A stretch of 38,321 nucleotides of DNA from Desulfobulbaceae bacterium (GTDB taxonomy: Bacteria > Desulfobacterota > Desulfobulbia > Desulfobulbales > Desulfocapsaceae): positions 1 through 38,321 of the forward strand of contig JAAELB010000334.1 of NCBI GenBank assembly GCA_024227155.1, given 5' to 3'. Both the position numbers and the translations under genes were made by a program. The notes under the pieces were generated by a model. The model saw only the letters and a program-made list of their open reading frames with translations. It was not told where the DNA came from and did not search any database. Within the stretch, counting starts at the first letter, position 1. Each line of letters starts with the position of its first letter. This document shows, one piece after another, positions 23,202 to 32,459 of the stretch.

Positions 23202-25880
23202 ATGTCATGGGAAATGGGAATCAACTCTCTTAACATGTCGCACAAGAGTATATATTATTTCTGCTTGTTGCTAATCACCCTCTACGTTCTCTCCCCTAGC
23301 GCCTGCACCGCTGAAGAGGAAAAAAAAACAGTCCTCTACCTCAACTCCTACCATAACGGCTATCACTGGTCAGACGGACTCCTCAAGGGAGTCCGCACAG
23401 TCCTTAACAGTAGTCGGTACAAGATAGACCTGCAGATTGAGTATATGGATGCAAAAAAGTATAACTATGCAAACATATCTAAAAACCTGTTCTCCCTCTA
23501 CAAGGAAAAGTTCGTCAACGAAAACTTTGACATCATCATTATTTCTGACAACGACGCATTAAATTTTATCAACGAACATCGGGATGAGTTGTTTCCAGGT
23601 GTCCCCGTAGTTTTCTGCGGCATCAATGACCTTCAAAAATCAGATACCATTCGTGGTAACATAACCGGGGTCGTTGAGATATTTGACCTGATTGCGACCT
23701 TAGAAGTTGCCAAAACACTGCATCCCGAGAAAAACCGCCTCGTCGTCCTTATCGACAACTCGACAGCAGGTAGAGCTATACAACGACAGGTAGAGAAAAT
23801 TGCCAAAAGAGAAGATACCGGTCTTGAAATTGAGTTTTGGGTACAACTCAGTATGCAGGAGGCTCAGCAAAGAGTCAGAAAACTCCCCGACAATACCTTT
23901 CTCTTTATAGCTCCCTACTACCAAACAATAGAGGGGCATTTTTACACCTCTGAAGAGGTGAGTGAAGCCATCTATAAACACAGTTCTGTGCCCATCTACA
24001 CCGCCTGGGAATTCATGGTTGGCTACGGCGCTGTCGGCGGGCGTGTACTCTCTGGAGTAAAGCATGGTGAGATAGCAGGGAGAATGGCTCTGGAAATACT
24101 GGCCGGAGTTAAACCTGACGATATTCCAATTAACAACAAACCGGGAGGCGTCTACATCTTTGATTATGCAGTAATGGACAAACTTGGAATTGATCAGATG
24201 CTTTTACCTGAAAATCGAAAAATCATAAATTCACCAGAGGCTTTTTACTCACTGTCCAAAGAATTGTTCTGGACCATAATGATCAGTTTCGTACTGTTAC
24301 TTCTTGCCCTGGTGTCAATGCTTGGCGCGATGCTGGAAAGACGTAAAGCTGAATTGAAAATAATTGACCAGCTCGCGTTCCAGGAAACCCTGATGGACAC
24401 CATACCGCAGCTTGTCTCCTGGAAAGATGTTAATGGCAAGTATCTCGGCGCAAACCAGGCGTTTGTTGACTTCTTCGGCATAGCCGAAACCCAGCTTGTC
24501 GAGGGTATGAACACCTATGACATTGTCAGGGACGACGATTATGGAAACTGGTCTGCAGTTATTGATTCCGCAGTAATTGACAGCCAAAAAGCCTTCAGAA
24601 AGCTCAGGCGACAGGTCTCCAGCCAAGACGGCAACGAATCCTGGCTTGAAGTGAACAAGGTCCCCCTCAAAGGCCAGGGAGGACGACTGGTAGGGGTTCT
24701 CAGCACGGCTGAAAACATCACCAAGGAACAAAACCTGGAAAAACAGCTACTCCAGTCTCAAAAAATGGAAGCAATTGGAACTCTTGCCGGTGGAATTTCC
24801 CACGATTTCAACAACATCCTCACTTCCATCATAAACTCTACTGAACTTGCGATCGGAGACATTCCCCCGGAAAGCCAGACAGAAGCTGACCTGAAACGCG
24901 TCCTGAAGGCTGCAAGAAGAGGCAGCAGAGTAGTACAACAGATCCTCTCTTTCAGTCGCCCCTCAACAGAAGGTTTTCGTCCAACAGATATGAGTGAAAT
25001 TATCCAGGAAGTCGTTCATCTGATGGAGGCTTCAACCCCTGCTAACATCAACGTCTCCTGCATGATACAGGAGCGGTGTAAATTTTTCGTACACGCAGAC
25101 CCAACCCAGATGCACCAGGCCATTCTCAACCTTACAACAAATGGATACCATGCCCTGCGGGAAAAAGGGGGTAACCTGGAGATTTTTCTCAAGCGGGAAC
25201 ATGACACCTCCAGCGACATAATAACAACCGAACATGGAGAAAATTATCAAATCAAAGTCTCTGTGGCTGATAATGGCCCCGGTATTGCTCCTGAAATTAT
25301 AGATAAAATATTCAATCCATTTTTTTCAACAAAAGCTAAAGGCGAAGGCACTGGCCTTGGGCTGGCTGTAGTCCATGGTATCGTTAAAAGCCACCAGGGC
25401 TCCATAAGTGTTGCCCACAGGGAAGGAGGCGGAACTATCTTCGAAATAATCTTGCCTGAATCTGAAGCTGCTAACGATATTGTTTCAAATAGTCTGCACG
25501 GCGACATAAAATCCGGTGGCAATATTCTCTTTGTTGAAGACGACGAGGACCAACTCCAAACAACCCCCAGACTTCTTGAGGAAATGGGCTTTTCAGTTAC
25601 AGCAGTACGTGATTCACTCGCCGCGGTAAAACTTGCCTCGTCAGGACAAAACCATTTTGATATAGTTATTAGTGACTTTGACATGCCAGAATTAAGTGGA
25701 ACTGAATTAGCTGAGCAGCTGACGGAACTACCATTTATCCTCATCTCCGGCAGGGATGATGCAAAAACTGCGGCCAGACCACATGCCAATATCCAGAAGG
25801 TTATAATCAAGCCCTATCATAAAAAAGATATCATGGATGGAATTCGAGATATCAGAAAAAATTTACCACAAGATGCCTAA
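23202..25880 (+). CDS. Hybrid sensor histidine kinase with periplasmic ABC-substrate-binding-like sensor
   Basis: A membrane sensor of 892 residues. Order: signal or TM (about 13-33); a periplasmic domain (about 42-350) of the ABC_sub_bind type (FDIIIISDNDALNFI, VPVVFCGINDL, NITGVVE); TM about 356-378; PAS (about 390-505); phosphoacceptor helix with His534 in GGISHDFNNIL; ATPase (ADNGPGIA, GTGLGLAVV); and a C-terminal receiver with Asp825 in ISDFDMPE. The start is uncertain (ATG 23202, 23214 or 23235). It overlaps the following regulator gene by eight bases, so they form a two-component pair with an internal receiver. The periplasmic domain suggests sensing of a small organic solute. Confidence 0.9.
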   Translation: MSWEMGINSLNMSHKSIYYFCLLLITLYVLSPSACTAEEEKKTVLYLNSYHNGYHWSDGLLKGVRTVLNSSRYKIDLQIEYMDAKKYNYANISKNLFSLYKEKFVNENFDIIIISDNDALNFINEHRDELFPGVPVVFCGINDLQKSDTIRGNITGVVEIFDLIATLEVAKTLHPEKNRLVVLIDNSTAGRAIQRQVEKIAKREDTGLEIEFWVQLSMQEAQQRVRKLPDNTFLFIAPYYQTIEGHFYTSEEVSEAIYKHSSVPIYTAWEFMVGYGAVGGRVLSGVKHGEIAGRMALEILAGVKPDDIPINNKPGGVYIFDYAVMDKLGIDQMLLPENRKIINSPEAFYSLSKELFWTIMISFVLLLLALVSMLGAMLERRKAELKIIDQLAFQETLMDTIPQLVSWKDVNGKYLGANQAFVDFFGIAETQLVEGMNTYDIVRDDDYGNWSAVIDSAVIDSQKAFRKLRRQVSSQDGNESWLEVNKVPLKGQGGRLVGVLSTAENITKEQNLEKQLLQSQKMEAIGTLAGGISHDFNNILTSIINSTELAIGDIPPESQTEADLKRVLKAARRGSRVVQQILSFSRPSTEGFRPTDMSEIIQEVVHLMEASTPANINVSCMIQERCKFFVHADPTQMHQAILNLTTNGYHALREKGGNLEIFLKREHDTSSDIITTEHGENYQIKVSVADNGPGIAPEIIDKIFNPFFSTKAKGEGTGLGLAVVHGIVKSHQGSISVAHREGGGTIFEIILPESEAANDIVSNSLHGDIKSGGNILFVEDDEDQLQTTPRLLEEMGFSVTAVRDSLAAVKLASSGQNHFDIVISDFDMPELSGTELAEQLTELPFILISGRDDAKTAARPHANIQKVIIKPYHKKDIMDGIRDIRKNLPQDA

Positions 25881-27312
25881 AATACTTATTATCGATGACG
25901 ACATCGAAGCCTGCGAAACCATGGTAAGTCTTGTCACCCGGCTAAACTACAGCTCAGACAAGGCGCACACCCTGCGTGACGGCCTTCAACTGGCTCAACA
26001 AAACCACTACGATGTTGTTTTCTTAGATGTATTTCTTCCAGACGGCAATGGCCTTGACATACTCCCCCAGATAATGACAATCACCGACCCTCCGGAGGTT
26101 ATAATTCTAACAGGTAAAGGAAACCCGGATGGGGCTGAGCTGGCAATCCAGGGTGGGGTGTGGGACTACCTCCTAAAACCTACTTCGATTCGCGATATAA
26201 CCCTCACGCTGGATCGTGCTCTCAAATACCGTAAAGAAAAAAAAGGCCGTTCTCCTGTTGATATGCCGGTGATTGATGGCGTGATAGGCAGCAGTCACGG
26301 GATAAAGGCAAGTCTCAAACTAACAGTCAAGGCGGCGAAATCTGATTCAAACGTACTCATAACCGGTGAAACCGGAACCGGAAAAGAGCTGTTTGCTTCC
26401 TTAATCCACCAAAACAGTACACGCGCAGGTAGCAACTTTGTTGTCGTTGACTGCACAGCACTTACAAAATCTCTCGTTGAGTCAACACTCTTTGGACATC
26501 TCAAAGGCTCCTTCACTGGCGCGCAGCTCAACCGGGAGGGTCTCATCAAAACCGCCGATGAAGGAACACTCTTTCTCGATGAGGTCGGCGAGATGCCCCT
26601 CTCCATCCAGAAAGTATTCCTCCGGGTGCTCCAGGAAAAACAGTTCAGACCGGTGGGTGCCACAAGAGAACAGACAAGCAATTTCAGACTCATAGCCGCC
26701 ACAAACCGTGATCTCGACCAGATGGTTGAAGATGGTCTTTTTCGCAGTGACCTGCTGTTTCGAATCAAAACCATGCGCATCCACCTTCCACCGTTGCGGC
26801 AGCGAATGGATGATGTTACAGAACTTGCAACCTACAGGATGACCCAGTTATGTGAAGAATTGGGTCTTGCCACAAAAGAATTTGGGGAAGATTACCTTGA
26901 TACCCTTATTGAGTACAGCTGGCCTGGCAATGTACGTGAACTGCTCAATATCCTGGAACGTTCCGTTATTGACGCCGGCAGTGAAGATACGCTCTATTCA
27001 ATGCATCTCCCCAGGGCCCTGAGGATAGAAGTTGCTAAAGCACAAATCTCCCGTCTTGCCGGCTCACAAGAAAAAGATGAATTAGCCGAGGAGACAAATC
27101 CACTTGTCCAGAATATCGGACAGCAGATCTTCGAAGACATTTTCGATCGCCCCCTCCCTCCCTTGAAAGAGTTTAAGAACACCGCTGAAAAAACATACCT
27201 TGGAGAACTGATACGGCAGTGTGACGGGAATATGAAGCAGATCATGAAAACCTCAGGTCTTTCCCGCTCGCACTTCTATTCCCTGCTAAAAAAATACAAT
27301 TTGTCTCAATAA
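25873..27312 (+). CDS. NtrC-family sigma-54-dependent response regulator
   Basis: A transcription activator of 479 residues. Receiver with Asp52 (FLDVFLPDG) and Lys102; AAA+ domain with Walker A GETGTGKE (165-172), GSFTGA loop (212-217), Walker B GTLFLDEVGE (Asp236, Glu237), sensor segment RLIAATNRDL and arginine fingers after it; C-terminal Fis-like HTH (about 450-475, NMKQIMKTSGLSRSHFYSLLKKY). The ATG at 25873 gives MPKILIIDDD, the expected receiver start, rather than a 12-residue upstream extension. Paired with the overlapping hybrid kinase. A sigma-54 promoter for the TRAP-Lut operon lies about 1.8 kb downstream, making it a candidate target. Confidence 0.92.
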   Translation: MPKILIIDDDIEACETMVSLVTRLNYSSDKAHTLRDGLQLAQQNHYDVVFLDVFLPDGNGLDILPQIMTITDPPEVIILTGKGNPDGAELAIQGGVWDYLLKPTSIRDITLTLDRALKYRKEKKGRSPVDMPVIDGVIGSSHGIKASLKLTVKAAKSDSNVLITGETGTGKELFASLIHQNSTRAGSNFVVVDCTALTKSLVESTLFGHLKGSFTGAQLNREGLIKTADEGTLFLDEVGEMPLSIQKVFLRVLQEKQFRPVGATREQTSNFRLIAATNRDLDQMVEDGLFRSDLLFRIKTMRIHLPPLRQRMDDVTELATYRMTQLCEELGLATKEFGEDYLDTLIEYSWPGNVRELLNILERSVIDAGSEDTLYSMHLPRALRIEVAKAQISRLAGSQEKDELAEETNPLVQNIGQQIFEDIFDRPLPPLKEFKNTAEKTYLGELIRQCDGNMKQIMKTSGLSRSHFYSLLKKYNLSQ

Positions 27313-27494
27313 CAGCAGCTTTCGGTGGATAATATATTATAAAAAAAGATTGAAAGTACATATAAAAGATGCTCGCTTGTACAGAGGAGAAAAATCAACT
27401 TCGGAATTGGAAACTGAGGTCTTGGTTCCGATTATCAAAAGAGAGTGAAACCAGGAAATAACACGTGACGTTTAACTTATATAGCTGAAACTTA

Positions 27495-28366
27495 ATGCAA
27501 ATAACTCAAAGAATATATCCCATGATAAAATCGAAATTACTCACTGTTGCATCTATTTATCTATTCTTCAACGTTTTTGCGGCCATCTCATATGCTGAAA
27601 CCATTGGTATATTGTCAGCAATGCCTGCTGAACTGGAAAACCTCAAAAGCAAAATTACTCATCAGAAAGTAGTTTCAAAAGGTATTATTAAAGGGAAAAT
27701 CGGTTCTCATACTGTGTACGTAACGCTTTCAGGAATAGGCAAAGTAAACACCGCAGCAATGACTCAAAAATTAATCTCCGAATATCAGATTAATGTGCTC
27801 ATCTTTTCAGGTGTTGCAGGGGGAATCAACCCGGCCTTTAATGTTGGTGATGTTGTATTTGTGAGCCAAGCTTTTCAACATGACTTTGGCTATTTAGGAG
27901 AAAGGTTTACAATGCATGCAGTCGGAACGGTACCTGAAATTGGTATTGGCACTGGTGATGAATCTGTTTATTTTGATCTAGACAAGTTTTGGTCAAAAGA
28001 GCTCTTGGTTAAAATGAAAAAGAATGCAGCTCAATTCGCAGAATTGTTCACGCCTGTTCAAGTAGACGGCAAAGATTATCTACCTGCTTTAAAATTTGAT
28101 GGAATAGTTGCCACAGGGGATCAATTTTTAGCAAATGATGTTAAAAAACAATCATTGCTGGATCAAAAAGCGGACATCGTTGAAATGGAAGGTGCTGCTG
28201 TGGCGCAAATAGCCCAGAAAAACAAAATCCCTGCTTAATTCTTCGCTCTATATCAGACAAAGCTGGAGAGAAGGCTGATATAAATTTCCAAAAGTTTTTT
28301 GAAATTGTGGCAATTAACAACTCTTCGTTGGTAGCGTATTTAGTAAAACAATTGCCTGAAAGGTGA
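27495..28366 (+). pseudogene. mtnN: Frameshifted MTA/SAH nucleosidase with signal peptide
   Basis: This gene resembles MtnN/Pfs, which cleaves methylthioadenosine and S-adenosylhomocysteine. After a signal-like N terminus (to about residue 35, AISYAE), GILSAMPAELENL, IFSGVAGGI and VEMEGAAVAQ match the family. The frame stops at 28236-28238, but shifting by one at the C run near 28229-28231 continues for 45 residues with LILRSISDKAGEKADINFQKFF, the normal C terminus with the catalytic Asp. One missing C would explain it. Unless the sequence is in error, the product would lack the catalytic acid. Export of this enzyme is unusual. Confidence 0.78.
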
Positions 28367-28452
28367 TACCACCTACTCTGATTTGAGCCTATTTGGGTTT
28401 TCACTACTGATTACCTACCTCAACCTGTTCTTATGATCACAGGGAGGATGTG

Positions 28453-28662
28453 TTATGCACCATCCTGGAGTACAGAACCAGGTCCCGTGACGGGTCTGTA
28501 TTTATCCTTCGATGCCCCACAAACTGGACATTTCCAATTACTAGGCAAAGATTCAAACTTTGTACCTAAGGGTATCTTGGATTTTCGACTTTGCTTCTCT
28601 GGATCATAAACAAAACCACAATTGGCTATTTGACATTGGTACATATCTCTTGGATCACTCAT
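28453..28662 (-). CDS. Rubredoxin with CX4C first knuckle
   Basis: A small cytoplasmic iron protein of 69 residues that carries electrons, often to oxygen- or peroxide-reducing enzymes in sulfate reducers. Cys45-x2-Cys48 (WKCPVCGASK) is the usual second knuckle, but the first is Cys10-x4-Cys15 (YQCQIANCGF) instead of x2, as in rubredoxin-2 of some Desulfovibrio strains. The DPE and PSNW segments are typical, and there is a short C-terminal tail. A GGAGG site lies six bases before the ATG. The gene stands alone; no rubrerythrin, desulfoferrodoxin or rubredoxin:oxygen oxidoreductase is adjacent. Confidence 0.88.
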   Translation of the reverse strand: MSDPRDMYQCQIANCGFVYDPEKQSRKSKIPLGTKFESLPSNWKCPVCGASKDKYRPVTGPGSVLQDGA

Positions 28663-29153
28663 TCACAACCTCCATTTCCCTGGAAAACAGACAGATACTG
28701 TTATATGATAATTAATCCCAACTACATGTCAACAATGTATCAAACTATCTACATGTATACTGAATGATATATAAACCACAAAATGTGATCAAATAATAAG
28801 AAACAATACTACCTTGCAAAACATCCCTGTCTTATTTTTCGGATTAAATATAAATTACCATATTCCAGATAGTTGAGAAATAACAGCAACTATTCAGACA
28901 AAAGTAGCCTCACCATCTCCAACACCCATTCCTAATTTTCAGACCCACTTACTCAGCGAACGATTCGCTGTATTTTCAGAGAGTTAATAACAGTTTCCTC
29001 TTTTTAAACCCAACAGCCTTTCACGGCTACAGCAACTTGAGCAGACAAAACTGTCTTTTTTTTAAGACAACACTAACATCCTGCCAGCAGAAACCTTGCA
29101 CAACAAGAGATAAACAACTGAATTATTGAGCCAATCGGCAAAACCACCCACAC
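28663..29153. promoter_or_regulatory. Long upstream region between rubredoxin and the TRAP-Lut operon
   Basis: About 490 bp without a credible gene. It holds ATAGTTG/CAACTAT inverted arms at 28869-28875 and 28887-28893, and a 17-base palindrome CAGCGAACGATTCGCTG at 28954-28970. The palindrome lies roughly 210-225 bases upstream of the predicted sigma-54 transcription start, so it is a candidate enhancer for an NtrC-family activator. Nothing else is recognised. Confidence 0.4.
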
Positions 29154-29169
29154 TGGCATTAAAGTTGCT
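29154..29169 (+). promoter_or_regulatory. Sigma-54 (-24/-12) promoter of the TRAP-Lut operon
   Basis: TGGCATTAAAGTTGCT has the conserved GG (29155-29156) and GC (29167-29168) ten bases apart and matches TGGCA-N6-TTGCT exactly. Transcription would begin near 29180, leaving a leader of about 92 bases before the dctP ATG at 29272. Confidence 0.75.
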
Positions 29170-29271
29170 CTCCTCTTAAGCAAATCGACAATCGTCCGCT
29201 TTATGGCATTGTCCAATGTGAACGGTGCTAACAATAGCGCTACCAGTATCATTTTAATGGAGGAGTTACAA

Positions 29272-30423
29272 ATGAAACGATTTTTTGCAATCGCTCTCAC
29301 CCTGCTACTCACGACGGGTCTCACCTTGAGCACAGCAAATGCTGCCAAACGCGAGAAGTTCGGCAGTGATCCTAGAAGTGCTGAAGCAAAGCGGGTAAAA
29401 TTTAAGCCATCTGAGGGAAAAATACGCTGGAAAATGGTTATGCCATGGTCCAAAGGTCTCTTGTTTTATGATATAGCCGCTCACTTTGCCGATTCTGTAC
29501 GCCTGGCATCCGCAGGCCGTCTCGATATAAAACCATTTTCCGCCGGTGAACTGGTACCAGCAATGCAAAGTTTTGACGCTGTTGCTAAGGGATCAGCCCA
29601 GGTAGGACATGACTGGCCAGGGTATTGGAAAGGTAAGAACGAGGCTTTCGTTGCTTTTGCCTCGGTTCCTTTTGGTCTTGACGGTGAGGGCTACAACATC
29701 TGGCTCTACGAAAAAGGCGGAATTGAGCAGATGCAGGATCTTTACGGCCAGTTTGGTCTCTACGCCCTTCCAGGTGGACAACTCGGTCAGGAAATGGGTC
29801 TGTTTTCAAATAAGCGCGCAACCAAAATGGAAGATTTCAAAGGCATGCGCCTCCGTACCCCTGGCTGGTTCATGGACATTATGAACAACCTTGGTGCTTC
29901 AGTATCTCCTCTTCCTGGTGGCGAAGTATACCTCGCTCTCGAGCGTGGCGTAATCGATGCGGCTGAGTTCTCCTCCCCTGCCATCAACTACCCTATGGGT
30001 TTTGACGAAATCACCAAATACGCTATTCAGCCAGGTGTCCATCAGCCCGGTATCCAGTGTGCTCTGTTTTTCAACCAGAAAGCCTGGGACGAACTGCCGG
30101 AAGATCTGAAATGGATTGTCAAAATTGCCGCTGCTGAAACTCAAGCGTGGAGTTACAACTGGATCAACGCTCTGAACGCTGAAGCGATCAACATGTTCAA
30201 AGAAAAAGTTGAACTGGTGAAGATGGACAAAGACACTCTGATTGAGTTCCGTAAGGTCGCTAAAACGTACCTTGACTCGGTTAAAGAAAAGCATCCTGAT
30301 GTGAAAAAAGCACTAGACAGCCAGGAAGCATTCATCGAAGAGTATTCTGTATGGCGTGAAGCACGTAGTGGTGCAACTCCATGGCCATATGAGACCTATA
30401 TTTCAGGTCAGATCACTGAATAA
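29272..30423 (+). CDS. dctP: TRAP transporter substrate-binding protein, TakP/lactate-type
   Basis: Periplasmic solute-binding protein of a TRAP transporter, 383 residues. A signal peptide (1-23, cleaved near STANA) precedes the mature DctP fold. The motifs PFSAGELVPAMQSFDAVAKG, VPFGLDGEGYNIW and GMRLRTPG resemble TakP and the Ca-lactate-binding subgroup rather than C4-dicarboxylate DctP. ATG 29272 has GGAGGAG just upstream; an in-frame ATG at 29203 precedes it but lacks this site. Downstream lactate-oxidation genes favour lactate or a related hydroxy or keto acid as substrate (inference). Confidence 0.88.
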   Translation: MKRFFAIALTLLLTTGLTLSTANAAKREKFGSDPRSAEAKRVKFKPSEGKIRWKMVMPWSKGLLFYDIAAHFADSVRLASAGRLDIKPFSAGELVPAMQSFDAVAKGSAQVGHDWPGYWKGKNEAFVAFASVPFGLDGEGYNIWLYEKGGIEQMQDLYGQFGLYALPGGQLGQEMGLFSNKRATKMEDFKGMRLRTPGWFMDIMNNLGASVSPLPGGEVYLALERGVIDAAEFSSPAINYPMGFDEITKYAIQPGVHQPGIQCALFFNQKAWDELPEDLKWIVKIAAAETQAWSYNWINALNAEAINMFKEKVELVKMDKDTLIEFRKVAKTYLDSVKEKHPDVKKALDSQEAFIEEYSVWREARSGATPWPYETYISGQITE

Positions 30424-30444
30424 TTTTCGATTATAGTAATAGAT

Positions 30445-30474
30445 AGTCCGCTGCCTGAGATTTGGCAGCGGACT
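30445..30474 (+). terminator. Strong hairpin between dctP and dctQ
   Basis: AGTCCGCTGCC (30445-30455) and GGCAGCGGACT (30464-30474) form an 11-bp GC-rich stem with an 8-base loop, followed by CTATAAAAA rather than a T run. It may protect the dctP transcript end or partly terminate, giving more binding protein than permease, as in many solute-transport operons. Confidence 0.65.
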
Positions 30475-30505
30475 CTATAAAAATCCAGACCAAAAGGATT
30501 CTGTG

Positions 30506-31009
30506 ATGTTCTCAAAAATATCAGATAGCATTGACGCCTTCAGCCGAAAGCAGGGTGATATAACCTCAATGCTGATACTTCCCCTGTTGGGTGTTGTCAT
30601 CTATGAAGTCATTATGCGTTACGGTTTCAACGCCCCAACTACTTGGGGCTTTGAGGCCACAGCGTTTCTTTACGGAATGCACTATATGTTCGGTATTTCC
30701 TATACCGATGTTAAAAAAGGCCATGTGCAGGTAGATATCTTCACCGCCCTGGCACCGCCAAAAGTACGGGCCGCCCTTGGTGCCCTTACAACCCTGGTAT
30801 TTTTTATGCCAGTTATGGTTTTTATGACATGGTCCGCCAGTACCTTCGCCTGGACATCAATTGAAGGGCTTGAGAGAAACTCAACCAGCTGGGGACCGCC
30901 GATTTACCCTTTCAAGGCCATCATGGCCCTCTGTTTTTTCTTTCTACTGCTGCAGGGTATTTCCAACCTGATCAAAGACCTGCAGATTCTTTTCAATAAC
31001 GATAAATAG
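30506..31009 (+). CDS. dctQ: TRAP transporter small permease subunit
   Basis: DctQ subunit of 167 residues with four hydrophobic segments (about 20-40, 53-72, 91-112, 134-155). The family segment EVIMRYGFNAPTTWGFEATAFLYGMHYMFG is clear, followed by KKGHVQVDIF. It forms the membrane complex with DctM and links it to the binding protein. ATG 30506 has AAGGA seven bases upstream; a GTG one codon earlier is less likely. It starts nine bases before dctM, and the pair is presumably translated together. Confidence 0.9.
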   Translation: MFSKISDSIDAFSRKQGDITSMLILPLLGVVIYEVIMRYGFNAPTTWGFEATAFLYGMHYMFGISYTDVKKGHVQVDIFTALAPPKVRAALGALTTLVFFMPVMVFMTWSASTFAWTSIEGLERNSTSWGPPIYPFKAIMALCFFFLLLQGISNLIKDLQILFNNDK

Positions 31010-31017
31010 AGGTTACC

Positions 31018-32361
31018 ATGAGCCCGGAAATCCTGACAGTGGCCATGTTCGCCACTCTAATTATTGCCATAACCTTTGGCCACCCACTGGCCTATACCCT
31101 TGCCGCAGTCGCAACCCTCTTTGGTCTTATCGACAATGGCTGGAACGTGGCAAGTCTTTTTGACATGTTTGCAAATAATGCATGGGGACTGATGAACAAC
31201 TATGTTCTGGTCGCCATCCCCCTGTTTATTTTAATGGCCCAGCTACTCGATCGGTCAAAGGTGGCCGACGAACTCTTTGAAACCCTCTTTGTGGTCCTAG
31301 GTGGACTCAAAGGCGGGCTGGGTCTTGCCGTTGTCGTTGTATGTACAGTTTTTGCCGCAACCACGGGCATCATAGGTGCCTCGGTTGTTGCCATGGGTCT
31401 TCTCGCAACCCCCGCCCTGATGAAAAAAGGCTACCAGAAAGAGATGTCCGCGGGAATCATCTGCGCCGCAGGAACCCTTGGTATATTAATCCCACCAAGT
31501 ATCATGATGGTTGTGTATGGTGGTCTCACAGGCATGAAAGAGACCTCCGTTGGTAACCTCTTTGCGGGGTCCATTCTTCCTGGCCTGTTGCTCGCATCGC
31601 TTTACTTCATCTATATTCTGGTCAGATGTAATATTAACCCCCAGCTTGGCCCTCCGATTTCAAAGGAAGAGGCTTCCAAATGGACTGTAGCCAAAAAAAT
31701 CATACTCACCCTGAAATCACTCATCCCTCCGATGGCTCTTATCCTAGCAGTTATGGGAACCATTCTGGCCGGGGTGGCAACACCAACTGAAGCTGCAGCT
31801 CTTGGTGCCTTTGGTGCCCTTATCCTTGCTATCGCCAACGGGAAATTCAACTGGCAGGTTCTCAAGGAATCCGCACACGCCACCATGTCCACCACCGCCA
31901 TGGTTATGATGCTCTTTATAGGCGGGAAATTTTTCTCCACGGTTTTTCTTTCCATGGGCGGCGGAGATGTTGTAGCCGACGTGCTGGTTGGGTCAGGGAT
32001 GAGCAGATGGGCCGTTTTATTTATTATGATGGGCATCGTTTTCCTGATGGGTATGTTTATTGACTGGGCCGCGATCCTGCTGGTTACTGTCCCCATCTTC
32101 ATGCCAATTGCCATGGAGCTTGACTTTAATCCATTGTGGTTCTCCATCCTACTCTGCGTTAACCTTCAAACATCGTTTCTCACCCCGCCTTTTGGTTACG
32201 CTCTGTTCTACTTCAAGGGTGTTGCTCCGGATGGGTACACCATGGGTCATATTTACAGAGGCATCATGCCTTTTGTTCTCCTGCAGATACTCGGATTAAT
32301 TATTCTTGGATTTTTCCCGGGATTAGTAACCTGGCTACCATCCATCTTTTTCGGATCCTGA
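31018..32361 (+). CDS. dctM: TRAP transporter large permease subunit
   Basis: DctM subunit of 447 residues with about twelve TM segments, the transport channel that uses the Na+ gradient. Family motifs: FGHPLAYTLA, ATTGIIGASVVAMGLLATPALMKKGY, AAGTLGILIPPSIMMVVYGGLTG, and GVATPTEAAALGAFGALIL. A GAGGTTACC site precedes the ATG. Length and order with dctP and dctQ are those of a complete TRAP system. Substrate set by the DctP subunit. Confidence 0.93.
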   Translation: MSPEILTVAMFATLIIAITFGHPLAYTLAAVATLFGLIDNGWNVASLFDMFANNAWGLMNNYVLVAIPLFILMAQLLDRSKVADELFETLFVVLGGLKGGLGLAVVVVCTVFAATTGIIGASVVAMGLLATPALMKKGYQKEMSAGIICAAGTLGILIPPSIMMVVYGGLTGMKETSVGNLFAGSILPGLLLASLYFIYILVRCNINPQLGPPISKEEASKWTVAKKIILTLKSLIPPMALILAVMGTILAGVATPTEAAALGAFGALILAIANGKFNWQVLKESAHATMSTTAMVMMLFIGGKFFSTVFLSMGGGDVVADVLVGSGMSRWAVLFIMMGIVFLMGMFIDWAAILLVTVPIFMPIAMELDFNPLWFSILLCVNLQTSFLTPPFGYALFYFKGVAPDGYTMGHIYRGIMPFVLLQILGLIILGFFPGLVTWLPSIFFGS

Positions 32362-32382
32362 TCCACACTGTTGCTCCAGAGA

Positions 32383-32413
32383 GGTGGTGTTTAAGTACAT
32401 CTTGAACACCACC
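32383..32413 (+). other. Hairpin between dctM and lutC
   Basis: GGTGGTGTT and AACACCACC arms with an AAG/CTT extension form a stable stem, but no T run follows. It may be an RNA-processing or stability element within the operon rather than a terminator. Confidence 0.5.
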
Positions 32414-32459
32414 CACTCACCCCCTTGGCTTTAAACTCCAATACTTTAGAGGAAAAGGA

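Noticed and set aside
25247-25810. 187-codon minus-strand frame in the hybrid kinase
   Set aside because: Serine-rich complement of the kinase ATPase and receiver region, no known features.
31611-32147. 178-codon minus-strand frame in dctM
   Set aside because: Complement of a hydrophobic coding sequence; no ribosome site or family match.
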